DNA of 64,000 nt. Origin: Marixanthomonas spongiae. Its GTDB lineage: Bacteria > Bacteroidota > Bacteroidia > Flavobacteriales > Flavobacteriaceae. Shown piece by piece: positions 52,298 through 61,936 of the stretch (positions are counted from its first letter, which is position 1; every line of letters begins with the position of its first letter). Location: assembly GCF_003095375.1 (NCBI RefSeq), contig NZ_QEHR01000001.1, positions 485,541-549,540 on the forward strand, in the 5' to 3' direction. The notes beneath the pieces were generated by a model, which was not told where the DNA came from, did no database searches, and saw nothing but the letters and a program-made list of their open reading frames with translations. Position numbers and translations under genes: made by a program.

Positions 52298-52587
52298 TAT
52301 ATGTTGTTTAGTTAATATTGATGTAAATATCTTTAACAAAGGCGGTTATGGCAACACAGAATGATTGTATGTCCTATTTCAATGAGTGAGCGTCCCATAT
52401 TTTTATTTAAAGCTATTCCCACATGAATACCCCCTCCAAGCATCTTTCCCCAACCCATACCGCACTTAGAACCCATGTAAATGGCTTTCGTCAACATTTA
52501 TTTAGAGGTTTTGAAAGAAGTTGTATATTTAATGTCTTTTACCTTTTTAGCTGAAAGCCATTAACCTTTAAAGCAACTCCTTAAATT

Positions 52588-52913
52588 ATGAAAGCTGTTA
52601 TAATGAATGATGAGACACGCTATATAAAAAGTCTTGCAATGCACATAAAGAACAGGCTTTCTGGAGCCAAAATCGTATGTAAAATCACAGGCTGCTCAAC
52701 AGGTGTTTTTTTATTCGCAATCACAAACTTCTTCTAATCACTGCAAATTACATAAAAATTTACCACTGTAATGATAGAAGTTACCTTGTCATGCAAGACA
52801 GTGCATCCATCCCGGGGAGCAACGACAAAAAAGAACTCGTTACCAGTTTGTTCGATGCTATTGTTAAAATCATTATCTTAGTCGACAATTGCTTCCATTT
52901 TAATAAGCCCTAA
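52588..52913 (+). pseudogene. Decayed LytTR response regulator
   Basis: An ATG opens MKAVIMNDETRYIKSLAMHI and about 20 more residues of a receiver domain, with NDE where DDE is expected. In another frame, from about 52710, come FIRNHKLLLITANYIKIYHC and DRSYLVMQDSASIPGSNDKK, the end of a LytTR DNA-binding domain, then a stop three nt before the kinase ATG. The middle (about 130-150 residues) is missing and the frame shifts at a T-run near 52705. The sensor kinase starts at once downstream, so this was probably its partner. Confidence 0.7.
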
Positions 52914-52916
52914 ATT

Positions 52917-54986
52917 ATGCCTTCTCCTCCAAAAAAATTTTGTCTGTTTGTGCCGTATCAGGCCTTGATTTTAGCATTATTGGTGCCTTGTATTGTGTTT
53001 TCCCAATCAAAATCGCGATTAGACAGCCTTGAAACCGCTTTTGAGCAGGAAACCAACGACTCGCTACAAGTGATTAAAGCGATCGATCTTTCCAGGTACC
53101 TTCATAGAAAGGAACAGGATGAAGATAAAGAATACCGTTATGCCGAGCGTGCTGTAGAAAAGGCACTTCAATTAAATGATACCATCATGTACGCCAAAGC
53201 ATTAGATAATTTAGGGCTGTTACACCGGTATCACCAGTACTACAATGAGGCCATCGACCTTCACATTAAAGCATTTCAGCTTGTGGAACACAAAGATGTT
53301 CCACCTATCCTTAAAATGATATTTGCAAACAATGCCGGCGTAGCGGCACGGTACAACCAGAAGTACGATACGGCCATTTCTTATTATATGAAGGCCTTGA
53401 AATTGGCCGAAACCGAAAACAACATAAAGAACATTGCCATATCCAATAACGGAATAGGCAACACCCTCTCGAACATGCCCAAGCGACAAGATGAAGCAAT
53501 AAACTACTTTAACCGGTCCCTACAAGCCGAAAAGCAACTGAACGACAGCCTTGGCATCGCCATGAATTACCTTTCCATTGGCGATTATTACATCGATAAA
53601 GAAGCGTATGCGACGGCGCGGGAATATTTAGGTGAATTACTTAAATTAAACACCAAGAGAAATGACCCTTTCGGTTTAGCCATTACCTACGAGTATATGG
53701 GATTGGCTTTTTTAAAACAAGGGAAAGACCTACAAAAAGCAACGCTTTATTTTAACAAAGCCCTTGACCGTTTTAAGGAGCTTAACAACAGACATAGGCA
53801 AGCGGGCATTCTTAGTTACTTGGGCAATGTTGAGTTGCAGAAAAACAACCTCGTTCAGGCCGAAACATATTACCGCGAGTCACTCGCCTTGAGCAAAACA
53901 TTGAACCAACACAGTTTGATTATTCAAAACTCTTTCAAATTGTCTGAAATATTCGAACAGGAAAATAACCCCAAACAAGCCTTGCAGTATTATAAGCAGG
54001 GCAAAATATATGAAGACAGCATTAAGCTCACCGAACAGAATGTAAGAATAGAAGGACTTACCCGAAAATATAACTTAGAACAGAAAGAAAACCACATACA
54101 GTTATTGGAAAAAGACAAAGAGCTGCAACAAACCGAACTGGCAAAACAAAAGCAGGAACTGGAACGACGGCGTAGCGTAACTGTGCTCTTGGGCATTGGT
54201 TTTTTCTTATTGTTGATTATTTTCTTCTTGCAGTACCGCAATATGCGCCTGAAGAAAAAGAACCAAGAACGCATTCAAAAAGAAGAGAAGGAAAAAATGA
54301 ACGCCATTTACGAGCGCAACCTTGCCCAAGCAGAAATATTGGTCACCCGCTTGCGAATCAACCCTCATTTTCTGTTCAACAGCTTGAACGCCATTACCTA
54401 TTTAATACAGAGCGATCAAAACGAAAAAGCCATAAAATACCTCGTAATATTCAGCCGTTACACAAGGATGGTGCTGGAAACATCAAAAAAACACGTTATC
54501 CCGATAGAAGAAGAGCTTAAACTAACGGAATATTATCTTAAGTTAGAAGAAAACAGGTTTAAGAAAGACTTTACTTTCAGAATTACCGTAGCGGACAATG
54601 AAGAAGTTGATGATAAGGATATGGGCATCCCTCCATTATTATTGCAACCTTTTATAGAAAATGCAATTTGGCACGGACTCTTGCCCAGCAAAAATGAGGT
54701 AAAGACGCTTCACATTTCCTGTTCGCCCACTTCCACAGGCATACAGATAAGCATAGATGACAATGGTGTGGGTCGAAAGGCCCAAAAAGAGCAACCGTAC
54801 AAAAAACACAACAGCATGGGCATCGAGATCATAGAACAGCGTATTGACTTATACAATAAAAGCCATGCCGAAACGATAGCCTATAAAATCATTGACAAGA
54901 AGGCTGAAGACGGCTCACCCTTGGGCACACGGGTGGTTTTAACCCTTGTACAGGCTCCAGTTAAAGAATATGCAATGGAAGTTTAA
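52917..54986 (+). CDS. TPR-containing sensor histidine kinase (LytS-type)
   Basis: A 689-residue protein with a signal peptide, about seven tetratricopeptide-like repeats (about 75-400), one transmembrane helix (about 420-440), a coiled coil, and a His_kinase domain (RINPHFLFNSLNAITYLIQ holds the phosphorylated His) with ATP site IDDNGVGRKAQ. Kinases of this type pair with LytTR regulators, normally encoded next to them. Here only a decayed regulator is adjacent, so the kinase may be orphaned or use another partner. The downstream gene is opposite in direction. Confidence 0.9.
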   Translation: MPSPPKKFCLFVPYQALILALLVPCIVFSQSKSRLDSLETAFEQETNDSLQVIKAIDLSRYLHRKEQDEDKEYRYAERAVEKALQLNDTIMYAKALDNLGLLHRYHQYYNEAIDLHIKAFQLVEHKDVPPILKMIFANNAGVAARYNQKYDTAISYYMKALKLAETENNIKNIAISNNGIGNTLSNMPKRQDEAINYFNRSLQAEKQLNDSLGIAMNYLSIGDYYIDKEAYATAREYLGELLKLNTKRNDPFGLAITYEYMGLAFLKQGKDLQKATLYFNKALDRFKELNNRHRQAGILSYLGNVELQKNNLVQAETYYRESLALSKTLNQHSLIIQNSFKLSEIFEQENNPKQALQYYKQGKIYEDSIKLTEQNVRIEGLTRKYNLEQKENHIQLLEKDKELQQTELAKQKQELERRRSVTVLLGIGFFLLLIIFFLQYRNMRLKKKNQERIQKEEKEKMNAIYERNLAQAEILVTRLRINPHFLFNSLNAITYLIQSDQNEKAIKYLVIFSRYTRMVLETSKKHVIPIEEELKLTEYYLKLEENRFKKDFTFRITVADNEEVDDKDMGIPPLLLQPFIENAIWHGLLPSKNEVKTLHISCSPTSTGIQISIDDNGVGRKAQKEQPYKKHNSMGIEIIEQRIDLYNKSHAETIAYKIIDKKAEDGSPLGTRVVLTLVQAPVKEYAMEV

Positions 54987-54991
54987 TGCCG

Positions 54992-55555
54992 CTATCGTTC
55001 GGAAACGACTTTCTCCAATTCGGCATACCAATCTTCGCCATATTTGCGTATGAGGGCATCTTTCACAAATTTATAAACAGGCACTTGCAGTTCTTTGCCC
55101 AAAGTACAGGCATCATCGCAAATAGGCCACCTGTGATAGTTTACGGCCGAAAACTCACTGTAATCTTGAATTCGGACGGGATATAAATGACAGGAAATAG
55201 GTTTTCTAAAATCAATTTCACCAGCATTAAAAGCATCTTCAATGCCACAACTGGCCGTTCCGTTTTCAGTAAACGTTACATAAGCACATTCTTTCCCATT
55301 TACCAAGGGGGTTTCAAGTTCGTTTTGTGGACTTTTTATGTAAGTGCCCTGCTGCTCGATGGCCTGGATGCCTTCTGGGCGCAGGAAAGGTTTTACTTTG
55401 GAGTAAATTTCCTGTAAAATGTTGGTTTCATCTTCGGTAACAGGCGCTCCGGCTTCGCCTTCAATACAACACGCCCCTTTGCACGCACTGAGGTTGCACA
55501 CGAATTCTTTTTCTATAATATCTTCCGAAATGATTGCTTTTCCTAATTGAAACAT
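54992..55555 (-). CDS. DUF3109 family protein
   Basis: A 187-residue protein with a Cys cluster, CNLSACKGACCIEGEAGAPV, and later CGIEDAFNAGEI and CHLYPVRI. The Cys set resembles YkgJ-type zinc/iron-binding motifs. Members are conserved in Bacteroidota; function unknown. It is convergent with the histidine kinase. Confidence 0.88.
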   Translation of the reverse strand: MFQLGKAIISEDIIEKEFVCNLSACKGACCIEGEAGAPVTEDETNILQEIYSKVKPFLRPEGIQAIEQQGTYIKSPQNELETPLVNGKECAYVTFTENGTASCGIEDAFNAGEIDFRKPISCHLYPVRIQDYSEFSAVNYHRWPICDDACTLGKELQVPVYKFVKDALIRKYGEDWYAELEKVVSER

Positions 55556-55648
55556 ACGGCAAAGGTACTTGGTTTTCTGTGTTTTTTTCAGGAAAAAACA
55601 ACTAAAAATTTAACACGATCATAGGCTTGAATAATTTACAATATTGAT

Positions 55649-55656
55649 TACTTTTG
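55649..55656 (+). promoter_or_regulatory. -7 box of the MarC-family gene
   Basis: TACTTTTG fits TAnnTTTG, 20 nt before the ATG. Confidence 0.5.
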
Positions 55657-55676
55657 CCGGCTTAAAATTTTAGGGT

Positions 55677-56258
55677 ATGGATTTTAATTTCAAACAAATT
55701 GCAACCGCCACCATGGTATTGTTTGCGGTTATCGACATTATAGGGAGCATTCCTGTAATCATTTCTCTGCGGGAAAAATCCAAGGAAATAAAAAGCGGGC
55801 GTGCCTCGATTATTTCGGCGGTGGTTTTAATCGTTTTCCTATTTATCGGCGAGCGTATTTTAAACCTCATCGGCATCAATGTGAATGAGTTTGCGGTTGC
55901 TGGGGCTTTGGTACTGTTTTTTATCGCCTTGGAAATGGTCTTGGGCATTACCTTGTTTAAACAACAGGACCACGACCTGAACATGGCGACGGTGTTCCCT
56001 ATAGCTTTCCCCATTGTTGCAGGTCCCGGAAGTTTGACAACGTTGCTTTCTCTCCGTGCTGAATTTGAATTGCAAAACATCATTATCGCCATATTTGTAA
56101 ACATTATCATCGTTTTTATTGTTTTGAGAACCTCTTCCTCACTTCAAAAATTCTTGGGAAAGAACGGTATTGGTATCATTGAAAAGATTTTTGGGGTTAT
56201 TTTGCTGGCTATTTCAGTAAAACTGTTTACTTCCAACATTCAGGAATTATTTAGTTAA
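55677..56258 (+). CDS. MarC family integral membrane protein
   Basis: A 193-residue, six-helix protein of the MarC/UPF0056 family: FAVIDIIGSIPVIISL, FPIAFPIVAGPGSLTTLLSL and the last helix IIEKIFGVILLAISVKL. Earlier links to multiple antibiotic resistance were not upheld; transport is suspected. A short membrane gene follows. Confidence 0.9.
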   Translation: MDFNFKQIATATMVLFAVIDIIGSIPVIISLREKSKEIKSGRASIISAVVLIVFLFIGERILNLIGINVNEFAVAGALVLFFIALEMVLGITLFKQQDHDLNMATVFPIAFPIVAGPGSLTTLLSLRAEFELQNIIIAIFVNIIIVFIVLRTSSSLQKFLGKNGIGIIEKIFGVILLAISVKLFTSNIQELFS

Positions 56259-56325
56259 TTTTGTGCTGTGCACTACAACTTGAAAAAGAAAATGTGCAAC
56301 TGATACATAATAAAAAAACAAAGCG

Positions 56326-56541
56326 ATGAAAATTTTTATATACATTCTTATGGCCCTCGCCGTTGGTTTAATAATCTTCAATGCCACAAAACTGGATTTT
56401 GACCATCTTTTTGAAGGAGATAGCATGGTGGCCGCCATTAGCGTACTGGCCGGTGTCTGCGCTATTTTGCTGTTGGTTATTTTGCAGGTTTCGCAAGTTA
56501 TACAGAAAAAGAAAAAAGGTCTTAAAAAAGAGGGGGTGTAA
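56326..56541 (+). CDS. Small two-helix membrane protein
   Basis: A 71-residue protein with two transmembrane helices (3-20 and 35-55) and a Lys-rich tail. It follows MarC by 67 nt and may share its transcript. Not recognised as a named family. Confidence 0.7.
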   Translation: MKIFIYILMALAVGLIIFNATKLDFDHLFEGDSMVAAISVLAGVCAILLLVILQVSQVIQKKKKGLKKEGV

Positions 56542-56555
56542 TCTCCATCCCGGAC

Positions 56556-56725
56556 CTTTAGGATTGAAAAGGCTACAAACGCCATTCCGATAGAGGCTCG
56601 TCTCAATGATGATTCAGTCAAGCACGACTAGGAATCAAACGACAATTTTTTAACCCAAAGGTTGAAACAGGAAATGAAATGTACGGCGTGATTAGCAGAA
56701 TGTGATCTCTCCTTCGTCGAGATGA
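56556..56725. repeat. Intergenic repeat-like sequence
   Basis: ATCTCTCCTTCGTCGAGAT (near 56706-56724) is a short inverted repeat of a kind I recall between genes in Flavobacteriia; a second degenerate part (ATAGAGGCTCGTCTCAATGA) lies near 56590. The stretch abuts the stop codon of ctpA. No gene is visible. Confidence 0.4.
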
Positions 56726-58312
56726 CTATTCTCTCGCTTCCAGCTCCAATACCTTGGTGAGCATCGGGTCGCCTTGATTAAGAATATATTCCTGTGCATT
56801 GGTACCATACAACTGTTGGGCGATATTGGCTTTCAGCGCTTTTTTAAGCCTCGCTTCGTAGCCCGTTAAATTAATCTGCGCCTCGTTAAAGCGCGCATAC
56901 TCTATAAATTCTTTTGAAAGCGACTCGTCAACTTCGTAGTTTTCAGCAAAATCTTTGAATTCCATACCGCTAAACGCTTTGCGGTGCTGTTCTAAATATT
57001 CAAATATAAAATAAGCCATAAACCCGCTCCTCGAGACGTAATTAATGGTTTCACTGCCTACGCTGGTATCTTTTGGCACAAAGACATCGGGGATGATGCC
57101 ACCGCCACCATAGACTATTTTGCCCTCTGGAGTCACAAACTTTAAGGAGTCCACCACCTCAATATCTTCCTTGTGCTCCAGCTCGCCATTTTTGTATCGT
57201 TTTTCGTATTCACTGAAATAGGCATCGTTGCCATTGCCATACGGCCGTTGTATGGAGCGGCCGGTGGGTGTGTAATACCTTGCTATCGTTAATCTAACGG
57301 CACTGCCATCGCCTAAGGACATCTCGCGCTGTACCAGTCCTTTTCCAAATGATCGCCGCCCGATAATGACACCTTTATCGTTATCCTGTAACGCCCCGGC
57401 AACGATCTCACTGGCCGAAGCCGAGTTTTCATTGATAAGCACATAGACTTTGCCCTTTTCAAAATCACCCCGGCGGGTAGCGTAGGCTTTATTGATGTCG
57501 CCACTTTTGTTTTTGGTGATGAGCATCAGTTTATCGTCTTCTAAAAATTCATCGACCACCCGCTCGGCGGTTGAAATGTATCCCCCTGGATTATTGCGAA
57601 GGTCCAACACCAGGCTTTTAATATCCGCGTCGGTTAAATCGTCCAGCGCTTCTTTAAACTCATTGTACGTAGTTTCAGAAAAGCGGTTTAATTTTATGTA
57701 GCCTATGGCATCGGTAAGTTTATAGGAAGCATCGACGCTTACCAAAGGCACTTCTTTTCTCCTGAACTTGAAATCCAACAGGCCATCTTGGTTCTTTCGA
57801 TAAACTTTCAGCTTAATTTTAGAGTTTTTTTCTCCTTTCAAATAGCTTACTACGCTATCGCGGTTAATGCTGTCGCCAAATATTTTTCGGCCATCGGCAT
57901 ATAGTATCCTATCGCCACCTTTAATTCCGGCACGTGCCGCCGGGCCGCCTTTTATGGAGCGTATCACGGCAATGGTATCTTTATAAATGTAGTAACTCAC
58001 GCCAATGCCCACGAAGTTGCCGCGCATGTCGTCGGCGTTTTCTTCATAGCGGTCGCTGGGAATGTAGACCGAATGTGGGTCCAGGTTTTCCAGGATGCCG
58101 TTTACCGTGACATCGACAATGCTATCGGTGTTCACGCGGTCCACATACTCGTAGTCTATGTAATCGATAAGGCGATTGAGTTTGTCCTTTTTGCTGTTGG
58201 TCGCAAAAATCTTTTCGGTGGTATCGCTAAAGTTGAGTTTGGAGCCCACAAAAACGCCTGCCGCCAAGGCTGTGCCAATAATCAAGGGCAAATATTTTTT
58301 GTGGTAACCCAT
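56726..58312 (-). CDS. ctpA: C-terminal processing peptidase (S41)
   Basis: A 528-residue periplasmic serine protease with an N-terminal anchor/signal helix. The PDZ domain (about 75-165, GPAARAGIKGGDRILYADG) is followed by the catalytic domain: Ser in NENSASASEIVAGAL and Lys in GRRSFGKGLVQ. Such proteases trim the C-termini of exported proteins. It is preceded by a dCMP deaminase gene 5 nt upstream. Confidence 0.93.
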   Translation of the reverse strand: MGYHKKYLPLIIGTALAAGVFVGSKLNFSDTTEKIFATNSKKDKLNRLIDYIDYEYVDRVNTDSIVDVTVNGILENLDPHSVYIPSDRYEENADDMRGNFVGIGVSYYIYKDTIAVIRSIKGGPAARAGIKGGDRILYADGRKIFGDSINRDSVVSYLKGEKNSKIKLKVYRKNQDGLLDFKFRRKEVPLVSVDASYKLTDAIGYIKLNRFSETTYNEFKEALDDLTDADIKSLVLDLRNNPGGYISTAERVVDEFLEDDKLMLITKNKSGDINKAYATRRGDFEKGKVYVLINENSASASEIVAGALQDNDKGVIIGRRSFGKGLVQREMSLGDGSAVRLTIARYYTPTGRSIQRPYGNGNDAYFSEYEKRYKNGELEHKEDIEVVDSLKFVTPEGKIVYGGGGIIPDVFVPKDTSVGSETINYVSRSGFMAYFIFEYLEQHRKAFSGMEFKDFAENYEVDESLSKEFIEYARFNEAQINLTGYEARLKKALKANIAQQLYGTNAQEYILNQGDPMLTKVLELEARE

Positions 58313-58317
58313 TTGGT

Positions 58318-58746
58318 TTATTCTAAGTTTTCAATATGCGTTATTTTAACGCCGGCCTTTTCCAAAAATTTTAGGCCACTGTTATCTTTATAGCCTTTAT
58401 GGTACACCAAACGGGTTATGCCGGCTTGGTGTATGAGCTTGCTGCACTCTTTGCAAGGCGACAAGGTAATGTACAGGGTAGCCCCGTTGCAAGACTGTGT
58501 TGATGAGGCTACTTTTAGTATGGCATTGGCCTCGGCATGGAGCACATACCATTTGGTATAACCTTCTTCGTCTTCGCAAAAATTCTCGAAACCGCTTGGG
58601 GTGCCGTTGTAGCCATCGCTAATGATCATTTTATCTTTAACAATAAGTGCGCCAACCTGCTTGCGTTTGCAATAAGAAAGTTTGCTCCATTCTTTTGCCA
58701 TGCGTAAATAGGCAATATCGTACTGTCGTTGTTTACTGATATCCAT
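58318..58746 (-). CDS. dCMP deaminase family protein
   Basis: A 142-residue zinc deaminase. Zn ligands and catalytic Glu lie in HAEANAILK and PCKECSKLIH. The fold fits deoxycytidylate deaminase, making dUMP for thymidylate synthesis; ComE-like relatives are close. Gene order with ctpA is common in flavobacteria. Confidence 0.93.
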   Translation of the reverse strand: MDISKQRQYDIAYLRMAKEWSKLSYCKRKQVGALIVKDKMIISDGYNGTPSGFENFCEDEEGYTKWYVLHAEANAILKVASSTQSCNGATLYITLSPCKECSKLIHQAGITRLVYHKGYKDNSGLKFLEKAGVKITHIENLE

Positions 58747-58892
58747 ACTGTTAAATAAGTAGCGAAAATAGCAGGAAGTTACACTTTTGCAAAATATACG
58801 GTGTTAAGGCTTTGCAAAAGCTTTACCATCATAAAAGTATTACAATTTACTGAAACTGAAACCGATTGCCTTCAAGATATTCCAGATTTCAG

Positions 58893-59471
58893 TTAAAAAA
58901 TCCAGTTCTCTACGAGCATGGGTATCACCAACCCAATGACAATAGATGAAATGACCAGCACCCAATCCCGTTTGTTGAAGCGGAAAATGGTCTGTACTAT
59001 AAAAGCCAAGATAAGCACTAACACAACTACTATTAACTGAGCAGCTTCAATGCCAAGGGCAAATTCCAGCAAATGCAGTACGTCATTGTCGCTGCTTATC
59101 ATTTTAAAATAGCCTGCAAAGCCAAAACCGTGTATCAACCCAAAAAACAGGGTGGTGATGTAAAACAGGCCCAGTTTTTCGGCCCGTTTTTCTTTTCCGG
59201 CCGTAAAGAGGTTAAACAAGGCCGTGACCAAAATGGTAATGGGGATCAAAAACTCGATCCAACTGCTGGAAACACTTACCACGCCGTAGTTGGCCAACAA
59301 CAGCGAAACGGTATGACCTACCGTAAAAAGGGTAACCAAAATAAGCAGTTTTCGCCACGCATTAAAGTTGTAAGCGGCACAAAGCACAATAATGAAAAGA
59401 ACGTGATCGTAAGCTTGCCAATCGAGCACGTGTTCCAATCCTAATTTAAAATACAGCCAAAAATCGGTCAT
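58893..59471 (-). CDS. HupE/UreJ-family membrane protein
   Basis: A 192-residue protein with about six helices and the family motif GLEHVLDWQAYDHVLFIIVL and TLFTVGHTVSLLLANYG, which supply His/Asp metal-binding residues. HupE/UreJ proteins take up nickel or other metals. No hydrogenase or urease is near, so the metal is unknown. Confidence 0.85.
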   Translation of the reverse strand: MTDFWLYFKLGLEHVLDWQAYDHVLFIIVLCAAYNFNAWRKLLILVTLFTVGHTVSLLLANYGVVSVSSSWIEFLIPITILVTALFNLFTAGKEKRAEKLGLFYITTLFFGLIHGFGFAGYFKMISSDNDVLHLLEFALGIEAAQLIVVVLVLILAFIVQTIFRFNKRDWVLVISSIVIGLVIPMLVENWIF

Positions 59472-59553
59472 TGCAGGGAGATTTAAAGTTTCCCAAAGGT
59501 AGGAAAACTCGACAGAATTTTATAACTTTATAATCAACTGAAAACCAACCAAT

Positions 59554-60261
59554 ATGAAAACACTATTACTTTTTTTACTAGCACTGGTTACCTGCTCTTC
59601 ACTTTTAGCTCAAAATCCCGAACTTTTTGAGAATACTTGGTATTTGGAACGCCTTTCTATTGATAACACCGACGTTTTTCCGCCTTCAAACAGTGAAGTG
59701 CCACACGTGGATGCCATATTTGAGGTAAATGGTGAAACCAATCAATTTTGGAGCACCGTATGCGAATCATTGAGCGGCACGATGGTTTTTGATAATTCAA
59801 ACGATCAATTTTCGTATCTTGAATTATACCAGAGTCTCTGCGGAGGCTGTACCGATGCTGACAATGCCGATTTTGAGAGCACATATTTTCAATTTTACTT
59901 CAACAACTCAGCAAATCCGTTTACCTATGCGATCAACGATGTAGAAAATGATGACAAGCAGTTAATCGTAACAGGAGAAAACGGCAATCAGGCTTTTTAC
60001 CGGAATACAGTATTGAGCAATGCTGTTTTTTCTGAAACCTTCTTCAGTGTTTATCCCAATCCCGTTTCAGAAACACTTTTCATCATTTCAGAGAACAATG
60101 CCATTCAAAATGTTTCTGTATTTGCGATCAATGGGCAGTTGACTTTTTCAGAAAAAGGAAACACACAACATTTGGACGTTTCAGCACTTTCCAATGGGTT
60201 GTATTTTATTAGAGTTGCTTCGGAACAAGGCACAAGCGTTCAAAAATTCATAAAGCATTAA
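59554..60261 (+). CDS. T9SS-exported protein, tandem paralogue 1
   Basis: A 235-residue secreted protein. A signal peptide ends at LLAQ; residues about 25-150 form a beta-rich module with VCESLSGT and CGGC; the last 75 are a type A sorting domain (VYPNPVSETLFI, DVSALSNGLYFIRVAS, VQKFIK). It goes through the type IX system to the surface or medium. Function of the N-terminal module is unknown. Confidence 0.88.
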   Translation: MKTLLLFLLALVTCSSLLAQNPELFENTWYLERLSIDNTDVFPPSNSEVPHVDAIFEVNGETNQFWSTVCESLSGTMVFDNSNDQFSYLELYQSLCGGCTDADNADFESTYFQFYFNNSANPFTYAINDVENDDKQLIVTGENGNQAFYRNTVLSNAVFSETFFSVYPNPVSETLFIISENNAIQNVSVFAINGQLTFSEKGNTQHLDVSALSNGLYFIRVASEQGTSVQKFIKH

Positions 60262-60264
60262 CCC

Positions 60265-60993
60265 ATGAAAAAAATATTCCTGCTTTTTGCAATGGCCTTA
60301 TTGGGGTTTGCTTCTATAGGCCAACAGCCCAACCCAGATGTGATAAAACAATGGTACCTGCATGCCATTACCATTGATGGTATAGACTATTCACCTGCGG
60401 ATTATGGGTTTTATCCTGATATAGTGTTTGAAGAAAACGGTGGCATAGTCAATTTTGTCATAGAAACCCCAAACAGTGTAGGTTGTTTGTTTGAAAACAT
60501 CGATTTTTCGGAAAATCCTGCTTTTTTTCAACTCTTGGAAAACTGGAACTGCTTAACCCAATTAAAATGCCTTGACGGCCCCGAAGGTCCATGCAACCAA
60601 ATCTACGGTATGCACGCTGATTTTTATTTTAACACCCTTCAAACCCCGTTAAACTACACCCTTACCTATAATGAAGATGAAACCCAGACCTTAGTAGTGG
60701 TGAACAATGACGGCGACACCTCGCTATACGGCAGCGAACCTTTATTGAGCACTCCCAGTTTTTCCGAAACCCCTTTTGCCGTCTATCCCAACCCAGTTTC
60801 AGAAACACTTTTTATCTCTTCGGAAAACAATATTGTTCAACGTATTTCTGTATTTTCGATAAACGGAAAATTGATTCTTTCAGAAAAAGGAAACACACAA
60901 CAATTGGACGTTTCGGCACTTTCCCATGGGTTGTATTTTCTTGAGATTGCTTCGGAAAATAAAACAGCCATTCAGAAATTTATAAAACGATAA
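60265..60993 (+). CDS. T9SS-exported protein, tandem paralogue 2
   Basis: A 242-residue protein with signal peptide (SIGQ), the same N-terminal module (WYLHAITIDGIDY, later CLDGPEGPC) and a nearly identical sorting domain to paralogue 1. The start is 3 nt after the previous stop. Tandem duplication is clear from the C-terminus. Confidence 0.88.
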   Translation: MKKIFLLFAMALLGFASIGQQPNPDVIKQWYLHAITIDGIDYSPADYGFYPDIVFEENGGIVNFVIETPNSVGCLFENIDFSENPAFFQLLENWNCLTQLKCLDGPEGPCNQIYGMHADFYFNTLQTPLNYTLTYNEDETQTLVVVNNDGDTSLYGSEPLLSTPSFSETPFAVYPNPVSETLFISSENNIVQRISVFSINGKLILSEKGNTQQLDVSALSHGLYFLEIASENKTAIQKFIKR

Positions 60994-60995
60994 GT

Positions 60996-61706
60996 ATGAA
61001 AAGACTACTGCTTCTTTTAATAGTTTCAGCAAATTTACAAGGTTTGGCGCAAGAACCGCTTTTATTTCAGACCGATTGGTATTTACATAGCTTTACATAC
61101 GATGGGGTGGAATACGATATTCCTGCAAACGATCCATTTTATAGCCAACAACTATTTTTTAATGACACAAATGACGGATACCAACTTTCTACCTATATTA
61201 CCATTGAGACCTTTTCAGCAAGCCCAACTTTTGAAGCCGACACGTTTACAACCGTGATGCCAACAATAACCTTGTTTGGCTGTGAGGATTATTGCGATCT
61301 TGAACAAGCTTATTTGTACGATTTCTTTTTTAGGGAAGGCGATCCCTACACTTTTACCTACACTACTTTTATTATTACCGATGAGTTTGACGAAGTGTTT
61401 GAACTTTACATAACCGATCAAGATGGTAATCTAGCTGTATATCGTGACACACCTCTCCTGTCAGTCCCAAAACAGGAAGAGCTTAGGGTTTCTATATACC
61501 CCAACCCTGTTAAGGACCAACTATTCTTTAAAAAAGCGGGAAATCCAATTCAATCTGTTTCAATCGTAAACTTAAATGGTCAAAAAGTATTGGAATTTCA
61601 AAATTTACCTGAAACTATTGATATATCCTCACTATCTTCTGGTGTTTATTTTGTTGAGATTACTTCGGAAGATGGTAGCAGTGTTCAAAAATTCATAAAA
61701 AATTGA
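60996..61706 (+). CDS. T9SS-exported protein, tandem paralogue 3
   Basis: A 236-residue protein with signal peptide (GLAQ), the WYLHSFTYDGVEY start, a CEDYCDL segment and a sorting domain (SIYPNPVKDQLFF, VQKFIKN). It is the most diverged of the three and again begins 2 nt after the previous stop, so the trio forms one operon, ended by a terminator. Confidence 0.88.
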   Translation: MKRLLLLLIVSANLQGLAQEPLLFQTDWYLHSFTYDGVEYDIPANDPFYSQQLFFNDTNDGYQLSTYITIETFSASPTFEADTFTTVMPTITLFGCEDYCDLEQAYLYDFFFREGDPYTFTYTTFIITDEFDEVFELYITDQDGNLAVYRDTPLLSVPKQEELRVSIYPNPVKDQLFFKKAGNPIQSVSIVNLNGQKVLEFQNLPETIDISSLSSGVYFVEITSEDGSSVQKFIKN

Positions 61707-61753
61707 CCGTTTTCAGACAAACTTCAAAACTTTAACAAAAATTCATTTTCTTA

Positions 61754-61780
61754 AAAAAACAGCATTAAATACTGTTTTTT
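61754..61780 (+). terminator. Terminator of the T9SS trio
   Basis: AAAAAACAG / CTGTTTTTT with a 9-nt loop, T-rich downstream. Confidence 0.7.
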
Positions 61781-61901
61781 AAAGATTTTGTCTTTCCTTT
61801 TAACAAACCCACCGTACGCATCGTCATCTTTTTTGTTAACAGGACTTTACCTACCAATTTAGTAGGTTTTAAACATATTTTTTTTGTCTGTTTTTAAACA
61901 A

Positions 61902-61909
61902 TAAGTTTG
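61902..61909 (+). promoter_or_regulatory. -7 box of the GLUG-repeat gene
   Basis: TAAGTTTG fits TAnnTTTG, 27 nt before the ATG. A short ACCTAC / GTAGGT hairpin lies about 35 nt upstream. Confidence 0.5.
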
Positions 61910-61936
61910 TTTAAATTCATTTAAAAATTCTACACC

